The position numbers and the translations under genes are program-made. Shown here piece by piece: positions 24,227 through 35,930 of a stretch of 64,000 bases of DNA (position 1 is its first letter; the number at the start of each line of letters is the position of its first letter). The stretch is taken from contig JANTQA010000012.1 in assembly GCA_027625915.1 (NCBI GenBank), positions 5,788,501 to 5,852,500 of the forward strand, read 5' to 3'. The stretch comes from Anaeramoeba flamelloides. Taxonomy: Eukaryota; Metamonada; Anaeramoebidae. The notes beneath the pieces are model-generated. The model saw nothing but the letters and a program-made list of their open reading frames with translations, was not told the DNA's origin and made no database searches.

Positions 24227-25762
24227 CAAAAAAAATCCGTACATTTCTAAATCTGTGAACGTTGTTTTTTCTGTGTTAATTGTTTTAGATAAGTTATTTT
24301 TGGTATCTTGTTTTTTTTGGATTAAACAAAAAGTTTGATGATCAAAAGCTTGTTTTTTTATCTCTTTTTCTTTTTCTTTTTTAATTATCGTTTTCGAATT
24401 GTGGTTCTTAGTAAAAGAATTTTTTTTTTGAAGATTTCCTTGGTAATTAATTTCGGTAGACGGTTCTTTCTCTTCTAAATTTAATCTTTTTTTTTTCAAA
24501 GACCCCAGGTTATAATTAGAAGACTCGTTTTTGTACATCTGCTTTAATTGATCAGAGCGTACAAAATCGCGCTTTCTCTCGAATTGGGCATTTTCTCCTT
24601 TCAAACACTTGTATTCAGATATCGTATCCTTTGAGAGTGTGGTACTGGAAATCTCGTGGTGTGAATATATGTGTGGTGTAATATTATCATTGGATGTCTT
24701 TCGGGTGTTTAAAGCTAAAGGCGGATTTGAGTGAATAAGGGGATCATTCAAGTCGCCAGATTTCTCGATTATTTGATTCTGAGTGATTTCTGAATTCTTT
24801 AGTTTGCAATTCCGTTCTTTTTGGAGCTGTAGAGAGCGGGACTTGGCACGTGTAATTGGTATACGAACAAAATTCTTTTTTTTCTTTTTTTCGAGTTTTT
24901 TGTTTAATTCCTGTTGGATTTTGATGATCTTTTGGTGGTTTTCTTTGATCAGCGGGTGGCAGTTCTCCTTGTTAAAAGTCACCCATGAGTTGACTGATTT
25001 GAAGATTCTTTCTGGGAACATTTGTGCATTGTCCAAGATTTGCGTGCTGATGATCTCTACCAATTGGTCTTTGGGCTTGGAGGAAAACCGTGACCTGATC
25101 CCATTTTTCCTCTTCATGGGGTACTTTGTCACACTCTTGTCCAGGTATTTGAAATATGACAAGATCCCAAAATGTTTCTCGCTTTCGTTCCTGTTTGGAA
25201 TGTACCGGCTTGAATGGATGAGGATGGGCACGACGTCGGACAGGATGGAGTACTCGTCCGTTTCCGAGCACCACAGCCACCGGTTGACCACTTTTTCATT
25301 CCCCACGCACAATTCTTCGTAGGGTACATAAAAGACCACAACATTGTCCGTCAGGACATTTTTGGGCAACTCCTTTGTCAACAGCTCTAAGGTTACATGA
25401 TTGTAGTGGAAGGGTCCAATTATTAAAAAGTCTTCCGAATTTTTGTTTTGATCACCTTTTGTCATCTTCCCGTTTTTGGGCTGCTCGGTTTGTTGCTTGG
25501 AATTCCCATAACCTGTGAAGCACTTCACATTGTTGCCCTTGTTTGGGCCCAGCTCACTGGTTTGCGAAGGGCTTGGCAATCTTTTCACCTTTTCGCGATC
25601 ATTGCTTTGGAATGTCCCTTTTCCTTTCGATTCATTAAGATTTTGCTTTTGAACACTCTGGCCAAGAATACGAAAGTACTGTCTGTTTTGGTTGATCTTT
25701 TCTTGGGTGTGTTCCCCTTGTAAGAAAAATTGATTCGGGTTACTTGAATTATTTTGATCCAT
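24185..25762 (-). CDS. Rxt3-like protein, Rpd3/Sin3-type histone deacetylase complex subunit
   Basis: Intronless frame of about 525 residues. The true start is ATG at 25762 (MDQNNSSNPNQ), not the TTG just before it. The central region (about residues 110-270) matches the Rxt3 family. It has a beta-rich lead (HYNHVTLELL), then KVVNRWLWCSETDEYSILSD and VVPILIHSSRY, corresponding to the family's R-LWGTD-YTDDSD-VA-LLHSG block. Further on, KRKNGIRSRFSSKP corresponds to its conserved NGIRSR segment. In fungi Rxt3 belongs to the large Rpd3 histone deacetylase complex in the nucleus. The N-terminus is Q/N-rich, and residues after about 270 are basic and low in complexity. The last residues (FFFFFFF) come from a genomic poly-A/T tract, so the real C-terminus may be earlier or spliced; a GTACGG just before it could be a donor. 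The coding region is visibly GC-richer than its surroundings. Confidence 0.72.
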
Positions 25763-28700
25763 CAAGAGAATTTTTTTTTTTTTTTTTTTTAGTAAGGGTG
25801 GTTTTTTTTGTTTTCAGGTTTCGAAAGTAAAAAATTTTATTGGTGACAAAAGCTTTTTCTAGAAGTCAAATTTGGAAACTTGGTTTGTTCTGGATGACGT
25901 TGAATTTTGTTGGAGTCCAAAAGCTAAAATATTAATTTTCGGTATTCAAAAATAAAAAGAAAAGTTGAAAGTTGGAACAAACAATGAGACAAATCACAGT
26001 CTTGTAAGTTAAGTCAAATTTAATGAACCTTAGACAAAATTGATTCAAAAAAAAAATGTTTTTATTTTTGACAAATTTAAAAAAAGTAAAAATGCTTCAA
26101 TCTCTAAAAAATATTATTTTTATTTTTTGAAAAGAATATTGTTATTGGTTGTATAAAAGACACGATTGGAGTAGTTAAACTCCCTTTTTTAAAAAAAAAA
26201 TAAAGTATACAGACAATTACTTTATTTATAAATATTTTCCATTAAAAAAACTGAGAAAATATTTGGAGTTGGATCTATTGACAATTTTTAGGTGTACCTT
26301 TGAAAAACTGAATTTCGAAAAAAAAATCAATTAGAAATAGAAATCTTTTTTTTTTTTAAAAAGCTAAATATGAATCAACAAAAATCAACCTATTTTGGAT
26401 TTCAAAGAGATCCTAGAATCAAAATTTAACAAAAAACAGAATATCTTTTAAAATTTTTACACTCCATTGCAAAGGCCAGAATTTGTCTCTTTTTCACGTA
26501 TTATTAAGCAACCTTTGTTCAACATTTTTATTCGAAAAGAGATTGTTAAAGCGAACAAAATTGCCCAAAAAATTATCACACTTTGATTTGATAATCAATC
26601 AATAAAAAAAAGGAAAATTGTCCAAAAAATTCTTAAGATTTGCCAACATTTATTATGAATTTTTTATTATTTTTTTTTTTTCGAAATTGACTAATTGCGA
26701 TTTACAGTTCTCGATATTTGGTTAGATTACAAATAACTAAAAAGTGAGAATAGGTAAAAATATTTATCCTTTTTCAAAAAATCATAAAGTAAAAAGAAAA
26801 ATTTGCGAAAAATGATTAAAGACTGCGTTTTACAAATTTATTTTACAAAATTAAAAAATATATTTAACCTCTCGAAATAATCAGAAAACCCATCTACAAA
26901 GTTTTTAACAGTGAATTTTCATACCAATTATTGTTTTAAAATATTATAAAAACTTTAACCTATTTTTGTACCTCTATTTTAAGCCTGAATTTTAAAAATT
27001 AAAAAAATTTGTCATTTTTTTAAAAAAATGATCTAACAGAATAAAATTATGTGTGACTTTTAAACCATAACAAATACACTACCTTTTAATACTACATCGG
27101 TTTTCATGTAATAGTCTGGTTCTTGAAAGCAAACGATTCTCACAAATAAATCATTAGACAAATTGCTAAAAAATAACATCCTCATGTGTAAGATTTAAAA
27201 TTGAAATAATCTTCAACTCGAAGATTGTAGACACCACAATTTAAAACTTGTCAGGGATGTTGGAAAAGAAACTCTCTTTTCTCGTTAGCAAATCATTTTA
27301 TTTTAAATATTTCTAAAAAACCTTTTGGACATTAACCAAAAGAAAAACTTTTGTTTGGTATCTAATAACTCAAATTGTTTCCATACACAAGAACTCATTT
27401 ATGGAAAAAAATCTTTCTCAAGTTCTTTGAACCTCTTATTGACTTTAACCAATCAGGTTTAAGGAATTAAAAATTTAATCAAAAGTTTAAGCATAAATAA
27501 AGCTTTCTTAAATCTCTAAAAGTATCATTTCACATGGTGTTTGTAAAGATCCAAATTGTGTTTTGCCAAGATCTTTGGATATGTTCAACCAGTTATATGC
27601 CAAATAATAATTACCATTGATTGTGAGTACAATAACAGTAATAATTGTTGAATTAAAAAACACAAGCAGTTATGACTTTTAAAATTAACATTTTAACGAT
27701 TCTAAGACAGTTGTCAGGAAACTTGAAAGAATTCCTCTCATAAAAGGAGTTGCCCAGTAAGGATATCTTTTGGAGAGATTGAAATCCTTTCTATATGTTC
27801 AAAAAAAAAAATTGCCCACTAAAAAATATAACAGTAATGAGTGCGAAAAGGCAAATTTAATATTGTAATCTCAAACTTTTTAATTCATTTTGAGATTCAA
27901 AAGTAGTGTTGAATCTCGAAAATAGTGAAAAAAAGCGAAAAGTGAATTGTAATTAAAAATTATTTCCTTTTTGCTTTATTTACACCAGATTGAAAAATGT
28001 ATCACCTAAAAGTCTTGTAAAGTTCTACACAATCGATCTCATAAGAGACACATGAGTTTGTTTGGTTAACCACTTTGAGAACTATTAGTTCTCACTTTTT
28101 GATTGTGTAATTACACTAGGTTGTCTTTTTGAGTGCCTTAAAAAAAAAAGGCAAAAGTTCTTGGGATCATAATAGGTGTACAAAATTAAGAAATTTGAAT
28201 GAATTTTTTTTTTATTCACATCAAAGAAATCAGAATGGTAGTTTGAATTTTTTCAGTCAATCTGAATTCTTCATTATGGACAACCTTCCAGGTCAACAAA
28301 TCCAGTTTAAACTTTATCAAATAATCATTTCACTCTCGTTTTTCGCAAGTAATTTTTATTTGGATAATATTTCTAGTATAATAATTCAGGCAAAAATTGA
28401 AGTTTACTTTTGGAATTCACTTTTCCTCATCATTCTCTTTTCAAAATATTCTTTATAATTTTATTATTTAAAAGAATAGTCCCAATCTTCCAAACAACAC
28501 TTTTTTGGTGTTTGTACCTTTGATTTTATAATGAGAGATATTACATTTTGGATAATAATGCGGAAAACTTTTAACAGTAATGTTGTTGTGTGTTAAATTT
28601 GCTTTTTATTCAAAAAGAAAACTTGTTATTTTGAAAAAACTATGATTAGTAACTTTGTAATCTGAAAGTGATTTTCAAGAGTAGTAAAAATTGTTTTTTA

Positions 28701-28900
28701 AACAATTTGATTACAACTTCCTTAAATATTTTACTACCTACTTTTATCAAACTACCCTAAACACCGTTTGGTTTTTGAGAATTGTTAAGGGGGAAAGCAT
28801 CTTTTCTTAATCCCAATTCATAACCGATTATAAAAGATTTTTCAAAAAATTAAATAGTTTCGAAAAATCTAGAGAAATGAACTACCCTATTATAACAAAA

Positions 28901-29322
28901 AGTAAAACAGGATAAAATTGATAAATATGATTTTTAATTGCAAACCTTATTGAAAAGGAAAAGTAAGATCCATTAAAAGAAGTAAAAAAATAACTCCCAA
29001 GAATGATTCCTTGAATTACTCCTAATTAAAATAATAAATACAATTTATATATCCTGTACCATCGAAATCATGAAACTTATTTTGGAGATCTAAAAAATAG
29101 TGATATTTTTGAAAAAATTTTTAATAAAAAGACCAATAAAAGAATAACTCCAGATCAAAAAGATAATATTAGTAGAAACTTTGATTGTGTTTGGAACCCT
29201 TAGTTTTGTCTTTAAACCTTTTGTTTTTTTCTTTTATTAATAGATCTTACTTTTTATTTCCAGGTTATATTATGACTCCAAATTAAAAATAGTGTTGAAC
29301 TTTTAATATCGGTTTTATTTTT
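28901..29322. mobile_element. Foldback element family B, copy 1
   Basis: The left arm (AGTAAAACAGG... AAAAGTAAGATCCATTAA at about 28901-28977) pairs with the right arm, whose reverse complement reads AAAAAGTAAGATCTATTAA (near 29255-29237) and ends at about 29322. A second copy at 42357-42771 has the same arms. Non-coding interior. Confidence 0.6.
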
Positions 29323-29989
29323 TTTTTTAAATGCAAAAAATAGTTTTGCTCACTTTCTAATACTGATAAATTCAAATAGGTCTATGAAAATTTTTACTTC
29401 ACTTTCCATTTTATAAAATTTTTCCCTTAGATTTGAAATTCAACATTTTGTTGCTTTAAATCTTTATTAAATTTGTAAAATTAGCTCATCTTCAAAATAC
29501 TCTGTATAAAGAACTGTTTGAAAAATTGACTTGATAGATTTTCATAAATGGAAATTAAATAAAAAGTTTATCGCAAGTGTTTGAATTTATCAGTTATAAT
29601 CACTCCAAAAATTAAGTATTTTTTCTATAACTCATCTTAGTGTTTTGTTGTTTCAATCAATGACCAGACATTGTATTTGAAAATACAGTTTAGTATTTTA
29701 AGTAAAGTATGAGAAGTCATTGTTTTAATAATGTACACTAACATAAATTTGAAAATTACTTTGAACTTTTTACACAAAAATTTCAAACTATTGATAACAA
29801 AAAAAAGAAATCATTTTCGGAAAGGATTTTTGTAAATTTATCAATTTTATCGTCACAACAAGGGAAATATTATTTTATATACAAAAATTTCCAGTTTTGG
29901 TTATAGTAGTTAAAATACCTCTTTAGATATCAGATACAATATATTTTAAAATAAAACCACTATTTTTTCTGATGATTATTCCAAAAGTG

Positions 29990-30490
29990 GGATATTGAAA
30001 AAAATAACTGAAATGAAAATAATACCTTGCACAATATTGGTAATTGTTAATATTAGGAAAATTATTATGTAATTGTTTAATAATTTTTTTTTTTTTTTTT
30101 TTTTTTGAGAATCAAACTTTTAAAATTATAACTCACTCACTTATTAAAATGATGATTATTGAAAATACACTTGTTCAAAACATCCTTTAACCAATTATAA
30201 AAACAAAAATAAATTATATCATTGTATAAACTCTAGAATAAACCTCTATAAAAATCTTATGTTTGTAAAAAACATTAGATTTACTTATACTATCAAACAA
30301 TTAAAGAGTTATACTATAGAAACATCCTATTTTAAAAAAAACATTGGGTTCATAAAAAAAAATGTTTAATTATTTAATGGATTTTATTTTAAATAAAAGA
30401 AATTATTAAGAAATTTTCCTTATACTAACAATTAAAAACTGTTTATGAGATTATTTTCATCTTCAAGTTTTTTTTTCGATATTTCGCATC
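29990..30490. mobile_element. Foldback element family A, copy 2
   Basis: Colinear with 12390-12930 at reduced identity, sharing ATTAGGAAAAT, AATCAAACT, AAATTATAAC and the order of all blocks. Its own ends still pair: AATGAAAATAATACCTTG at the left against GATGAAAATAATCTCATAA read from the right. Confidence 0.6.
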
Positions 30491-31862
30491 TAATTTAGTA
30501 CTGATATAATATTGAGGTGTAATCCAATCTTGTAGGCAAAATCTTTGAAAATTTCTTAAAATTTTAAATTATGAATGTAATTTGAGAACATTTTTTCTTA
30601 TTTTTTCAATTGAGATCTCGAGTTTTTTTTATTTATGAATAAATACTTTCCCATAAATTTTTTCTCTAACTTTTTGTGTAAAAATTGTCAGATTTGATTT
30701 TTCATTTTTTATATTTCTTTTTTAATAATATAAATTTAAACAAACTTAATTATATATACATATTGTTTACTATCTTCTTCTTTGATCTTTTAATGTCTAG
30801 GACTTCTCGAAAAGAAAAGAAAAGAAAAACAAAAAAAAAGCTTTTTTTTACACTTGGTATTTATCAACACTGCCAATTTTATTTTAATAAGAATACCTTC
30901 TACAAAAATGAAACAAATTTAAAAGAATTAAAGTCGGTTTTTTATAACTATTATGAATATTTTTTCATTTTTGTGTTTGAAATAATAAATTTACAAATTT
31001 GAAAATTCTCTCCTTCGGAGATTAAATGTTTACTTCAACATTTAACCCTGAAAAATATCTTCAAAATTTAAAAAAATCAAATTACTTTCTGTTATTTATG
31101 ATTGAGAATATCCACAAATTTTTTGAAGGGTGTTTATTTGTTGATTTATTCGTTATTATAATAATTGTTTTTTTAATCAATAATAATCTTCCATATTTTA
31201 ATATTTAAAAAAGAATTACTCTTATTTTAGATTATTTCACTGACAATAAGAAAAAAATAAAATAGTTAGAAATTGTAAAAAGGATTTAAATATCTATGAA
31301 ATTGAAAAAGTATCAAATATCCTGCGTATTCAACTTTTTAAATTAATTTTTTTACATCAAATATTGGATAAATGAAATATTTTTAATTGAACCAAAACAT
31401 CGAGAAAAAAATTATTCGTGGATATCAAAAAAAAAAAAAAATCAAAATTAAATTTGATAGACCCTTTCTTAAACATTTTTTCAGTCTAAGGGTATCAAAA
31501 AAATTCAAAAAAAAACAATTTTTTCGAAATATCTAATATATTTTATTTGTGAACTTTGAAGAACAAATAAGAATTACGAAGAATAATAAATATCAAAAAA
31601 TAGTTGGTACCAGTATACGAAGTGAAAATAATTAATCAATAGATTTTCATAATAATAGAAAAAATTAAATTCTTAATAAATCAATGGAAACAAAATGAAT
31701 GTTCATTTTGATTTTAAATTGAAGATAAAAAAAAACCCTTTATAAATTAATATTATTTTGATACAAACAGTTTTACCGTTTCAGTAACATTAGAATAACT
31801 TGTTGTTATCAAGCGACTATCCATCTATTAATAAAAAAAATTGTAAATGTTTTATCTATTAA

Positions 31863-33508
31863 GGGATTAGCGTCTACCAGGGAGAGGCCTAGGAACAAAG
31901 TATATTGTTATTGGACCTAACCACGATCATGGTACATGGTTCAAATGTCTCTCAAAAATCGTGTATTCAAGTAGTAATATGTCCTTAATAAAATTAAGTA
32001 CTATTTTTTTCTGATTAATATTTTTCAAAATTAAGATTATAACCTAATTCAATTAACCACTCGGATAACTTTTTTTAGAATAAAAACACTCAACTTTTGA
32101 ATATCAAATATATTTTTTGAAATTACAGTGCACTTTTTTATTTTTATTTGAAAAATTGAGGTTGAGAAAAGCTTGAAATCATGGAATAAGCTAATATATT
32201 AAATTGGAATACTTTTCCAGAGAGTTTATCCTTTTAGCACAACTTTTTTTTTAATTTTACCATTTAAAACTAAAAAAAACATTTGAAGACCAAATTAGTC
32301 CCTTTTGTGAAAAGAAAATTCCCATAATTTAGAATTTGTTTTAGTAAATGAGTTAAAACAAGATATTGTATCTAAAAAAATTCATAATTTCAAGTGTGAA
32401 TTCAATGATTTTGGTAAAAAAGGTTTTCAAGAAAAAGTTAAATTGAAACTTTATTTATTTTTATTTTTTTATTTAGTTTTTTTAATTGTGTTAATAGAAA
32501 GTATTTGATCAGTTTTCCATTTTTAGTATTTTTTGGGTCGTAGGGACATATTAGCCTATCTCATCAATTAAAAATGATCTACGGATTAGTAAAAAAACTT
32601 AAAAATTTCAGAATAAAATCTGCATTTCGCCATAAATTTAAAGGTTGAATTATCAATATTCAGACTCCAAAGTTGTAAAATATCTTTCTTAAATTTGTGG
32701 CGAAATGTAAATTAGTTACTAAAAAATTCGTTTTTTACCTATTTCATTTGATCTATGATTGTTCAAATATTTAGGTCTCTTTATTAAAACAAGAAATTAT
32801 TGAAAATATTGATCATTCTTTATGGGTCTATCCTTCGTATGAAAAAGTTAGATTAATATTTCATTACAAACTAAAAAAAAAAAAAAAAATCTTAATGAAT
32901 TAATCTAAAACAAACTTTTTTCATTAAATAATAATAGTGAAATCTATGATTTTACGCTTAAATTTCTTGAAAGGGAATTTAAGTAAAAGGGTATCCAGAG
33001 TGTAATTTACACTTCTTCAACAATAAAAAAAAAAAAACAAATTTGGTTTTTTTTTTTTTAAATTAAACAATTAACCAATATATTTTTTTGACAAATTACT
33101 TATCAAATCATCCAAATATATTGATTCTACAAGTATATTTATCAAAAGCAAACAAAAATAATCAGTCTTTGTGCTTTTATGTTGATGATTATTGAGTAAA
33201 TCTTTGAAATTAAAAAATTAAAAAAATAGTTACTTTTGGAAGTTCTAAATCTAAATTATTAAATACCCTGAATACTAGTATTTTGGAGTTTCTATTTTTA
33301 GATTTGGATAAGGAATTAAAAATTTTCAAAATGAAATTTTTTTAAATAGTGATCTTTAGTAAAAAATGTAATAATTTATTGTGCAATAAGATTTTATAAT
33401 AGATTTTTTAGAGTCACAGAAACTATTTGATCCATGGTGCACTAATATCATTTACACCCAATAACAACATACTTTGATTATAGAGAAATCTATGGTGACG
33501 CTAATCCC
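31863..33508. mobile_element. Complete TTAA-flanked, piggyBac-like element (1646 bases, no intact gene)
   Basis: TTAA at 31859-31862 and 33509-33512 flank inverted ends GGGATTAGCGTC and the reverse complement GACGCTAATCCC minus one base, so both ends read GGGATTAGCGTC/GGGATTAGCGTCA. Pairing continues imperfectly inwards, with AACAAAGTATATTGTTATTG on the left against AAAGTATGTTGTTATTGGG from the right. TTAA duplication with ends in GGG/CCC is the hallmark of piggyBac transposons. No transposase frame survives. The flanks on both sides resemble the unbroken repeat at 21990-22450, so it is inserted in an older repeat. Confidence 0.7.
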
Positions 33509-33512
33509 TTAA

Positions 33513-35084
33513 GAAAAAATTGAAGAGCAAAATGTACAAAACTGTGAAAAAAATATTTTCAATTTTGAAATTTCCTACAATAAAAATTTTCTTCTAATAT
33601 TCATCCAGGCTGTTTATATACGTATAAAAAACTCCCAAAAACTGTTATCATTTGACTTTAAAATGGTTTATATATTTAAATGATTAACTTGGATTGATAT
33701 AATATGGCATATTATCTTGAGAAAGGAAACTAATTTCATCAAATAAAATAAAAAAATCAAATTACAATACTAGATTATCTAGCAGAAGATTCAATAACTA
33801 AAAAAATAGAAAAGATCAACTTGATGAATATGTAAATAGAAGAGATTTAAAACAAACCTCTGGATACTTTATTACGCTAATATAAGATAAAATAAAATCT
33901 TTATATGATGAACGAAAACCCAAATAAAAAATAAATCCCAAAATTAAACATTTTTCAAGACATTTTCCAAGGTGACAGAAACATCAAAACGGAAAATCAA
34001 CAACAGCATAATTCAAACTAAAATCCCTATTTAATTGCTTGTATATATGTATGATTATTATATTCTTGATACAAAGAAGAAAATATAATCACAAAATAAT
34101 AATATAAATTTGTAATTCTTTTTTTTTTTTTTCATTTTTTATAATTGATATGTATTGGTTATTTTTCTATACACATAATTTATCTGTAAAAAGAATACTT
34201 TTTTTCAATAATATGATGAAATTTATCAAAAATCAAATCCTGGTAAAGCATGTTATGGAAAGAAGTTAGAATAAATTCGAAAAATTTTTCTCAAAAAATA
34301 AGAAAGAAAGAAATTTAGCAAAATTCAATTTCAAATATCTTTAATAACACCAATTCAAAAATGTAATTATAATTAATTATTATAAATGTATATCTAAAAT
34401 TTCAAAATGATAATTACATTTCTTTGATTCGATTTCTTAACTATAATCATTTGGTTTCTCGTCTTTTAAATTTTATCAGCTGAGAAACCAAATGAAAACT
34501 TTTTGAAATGGTAAATAGATTTAATAAATTGTAGATGTGCCTTAAAAAAATATAAATTTGAATAAAAAAACAGAATTTAATACAATTATATAAAAAATTG
34601 TTCTTAAAAAGAACAATGTATCAAAAAAAATATTACTATATTAAAAAGAAATCTTGTTAGTTGAAGAAAAAAACTCTTTATTTTCAAGAACTTACAATTA
34701 ACAAACTAGTGTTTGAATTATAAATCGAAAAAAGGTTCACTTTATTTTCAATTTCCTTTTTCAACTAAAACTATTCATTATAACCTACTTTGTTTGAGAA
34801 ATCATTTATCAAAGAAAAATATTTGGAAAACGGAAGTGAAAATTCTTTCCCTTTTATAATTCAAATATCAGTATCAAAATAAAACCAATTTTGAAACAAA
34901 TTACCTGCTACCAACAAATGAGTTAGTAAGTAGTACACTCTTTCAACCTCAGGGAACTTATACCTTAAATTTACTTTCTTGTAAAAATCTACATTTTTTC
35001 TATTTTTAATCAAGATAAAAACTCAATTCATTTATTTTGATCATTCTTGATCTGTCTCTTAATCAAAAGAAACATTAAAGAGAC
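33513..35084. other. Intergenic DNA
   Basis: No gene recognised. 33513-33700 continues the older repeat that hosts the TTAA element. 34690-34910 resembles 14941-15245. Confidence 0.55.
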
Positions 35085-35930
35085 ATGGGAAATCAAAACC
35101 ACATTTCTCCTTTCATTTCAGAAAATGGTTTAATTTATGGCCTGCCTTCTGATACTCAAACAAGCTTTTGTGTTTGTGATGAACAAACCAAAATTATTGA
35201 TGTCAGTAATGCATTTTGTATCTTATTTAAATGCGAGAAAGAAGACTATATCGGAAAGCTTCTTAGTGAACGTCCAAGTACCTAAAATTTTTTATTGTCA
35301 TTTCATACATCCCAAAAATTCCTTTTTTTAAAAATCGTTTACTGATTTTGAACTTTTTTTTTCTTTTTAATAAATAAACACAAAAATAAAAACAAACACA
35401 AACAACAAAAACAAAACAAAAATTAAAAATGATAATCACATTTCATTTGTTCAAAAGAAAAACAACAACAACTTGGGTTATCTTCAAAAATGGCAATTAA
35501 AAAAATCCAAAAAATTCTTCAAAGGTAAAGCTATTTCAGCAATTCTTCACAAACAAATATTACACAAGAAAAGAAAAGAAAAAAAAAAAAACAAAAGATC
35601 TTTTGTTTTAAATCGAATTATTTTTTCTCTCTGTTCTTCAAGAACTGTTTTTCAAAATAACAAAATCTCTTTTTAACCAAAAAAATACCTCTTTTTTGTG
35701 ATTCTTTTAAATAATTATTATTGATCTCCTAGTTTCCAAGGTAATTATCAGACACAATGGGAATTCCAAAGATTCACAAACGAAAATTTCTTTGCAAAAG
35801 TTCAAATATGTTGTGGGCTATTAAACAAAGAAAAAGCATTTCGAGTTATAATACAAGAAATTGAAAATCCAATTTACCAGCCTTGTGTACAACAACCAAG
35901 ACAATTACCAGATTTGATCTCGCCTTTTAG
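35085..35930 (+). CDS. PAS-domain protein, exons 35085-35277, 35458-35524, 35733-about 35930 (3' end unresolved)
   Basis: Exon 1 begins with ATG (MGNQNH; a glycine at position 2 would allow N-myristoylation, though residue 6 is not Ser/Thr). It encodes a PAS-type first half: FCVCDEQTKIIDVSNAFC then YIGKLLSERPS. Donor gtacct at 35278 (phase 1) joins the first AG after it, at 35456-35457. Exon 2 reads SSKMAIKKIQKILQ and ends at donor gtaaag at 35525 (phase 2). Exon 3 starts at 35733 and reads FQGNYQTQWEFQRFTNENFF, then AKVQICCGLLNKEKAF and RVIIQEIENP. These correspond to the closing beta-strands of a PAS/PAC fold. Both joins keep phase. PAS domains sense small molecules, light or redox state, or pair proteins; the ligand here is unknown. 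The frame after PDLISPF becomes simple sequence, so the exon probably ends near 35920-35930. Later exons are unresolved. Confidence 0.6.

Larger units (their letters stand above)
25763..31858. other. Gene-poor region with decayed repeats
   Basis: No gene recognised. Frames at 28129-28458, 30685-31002 and 31026-31208 (+) are F/I/N/K-rich and unconvincing. It contains foldback elements at 28901-29322 and 29990-30490 and a long T tract near 30089-30106. Confidence 0.5.

Noticed and set aside
24783-25344. Several long open frames on both strands (179, 102 and 71 codons)
   Set aside because: All overlap the Rxt3-like coding sequence, whose frame alone matches a known family; the GC-richer codons there leave other frames open by chance.
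28129-28458. 109-codon plus-strand frame
   Set aside because: Simple F/I/S/N/K composition, no ATG at the frame start, no splice context and no family resemblance.
30685-31208. Two plus-strand frames (105 and 60 codons)
   Set aside because: AT-rich chance frames with F/I/N/K bias; nothing recognisable.
31880-31960. Possible tRNA gene, because of locally higher GC
   Set aside because: No cloverleaf could be drawn; the sequence is the end of the TTAA-flanked element.
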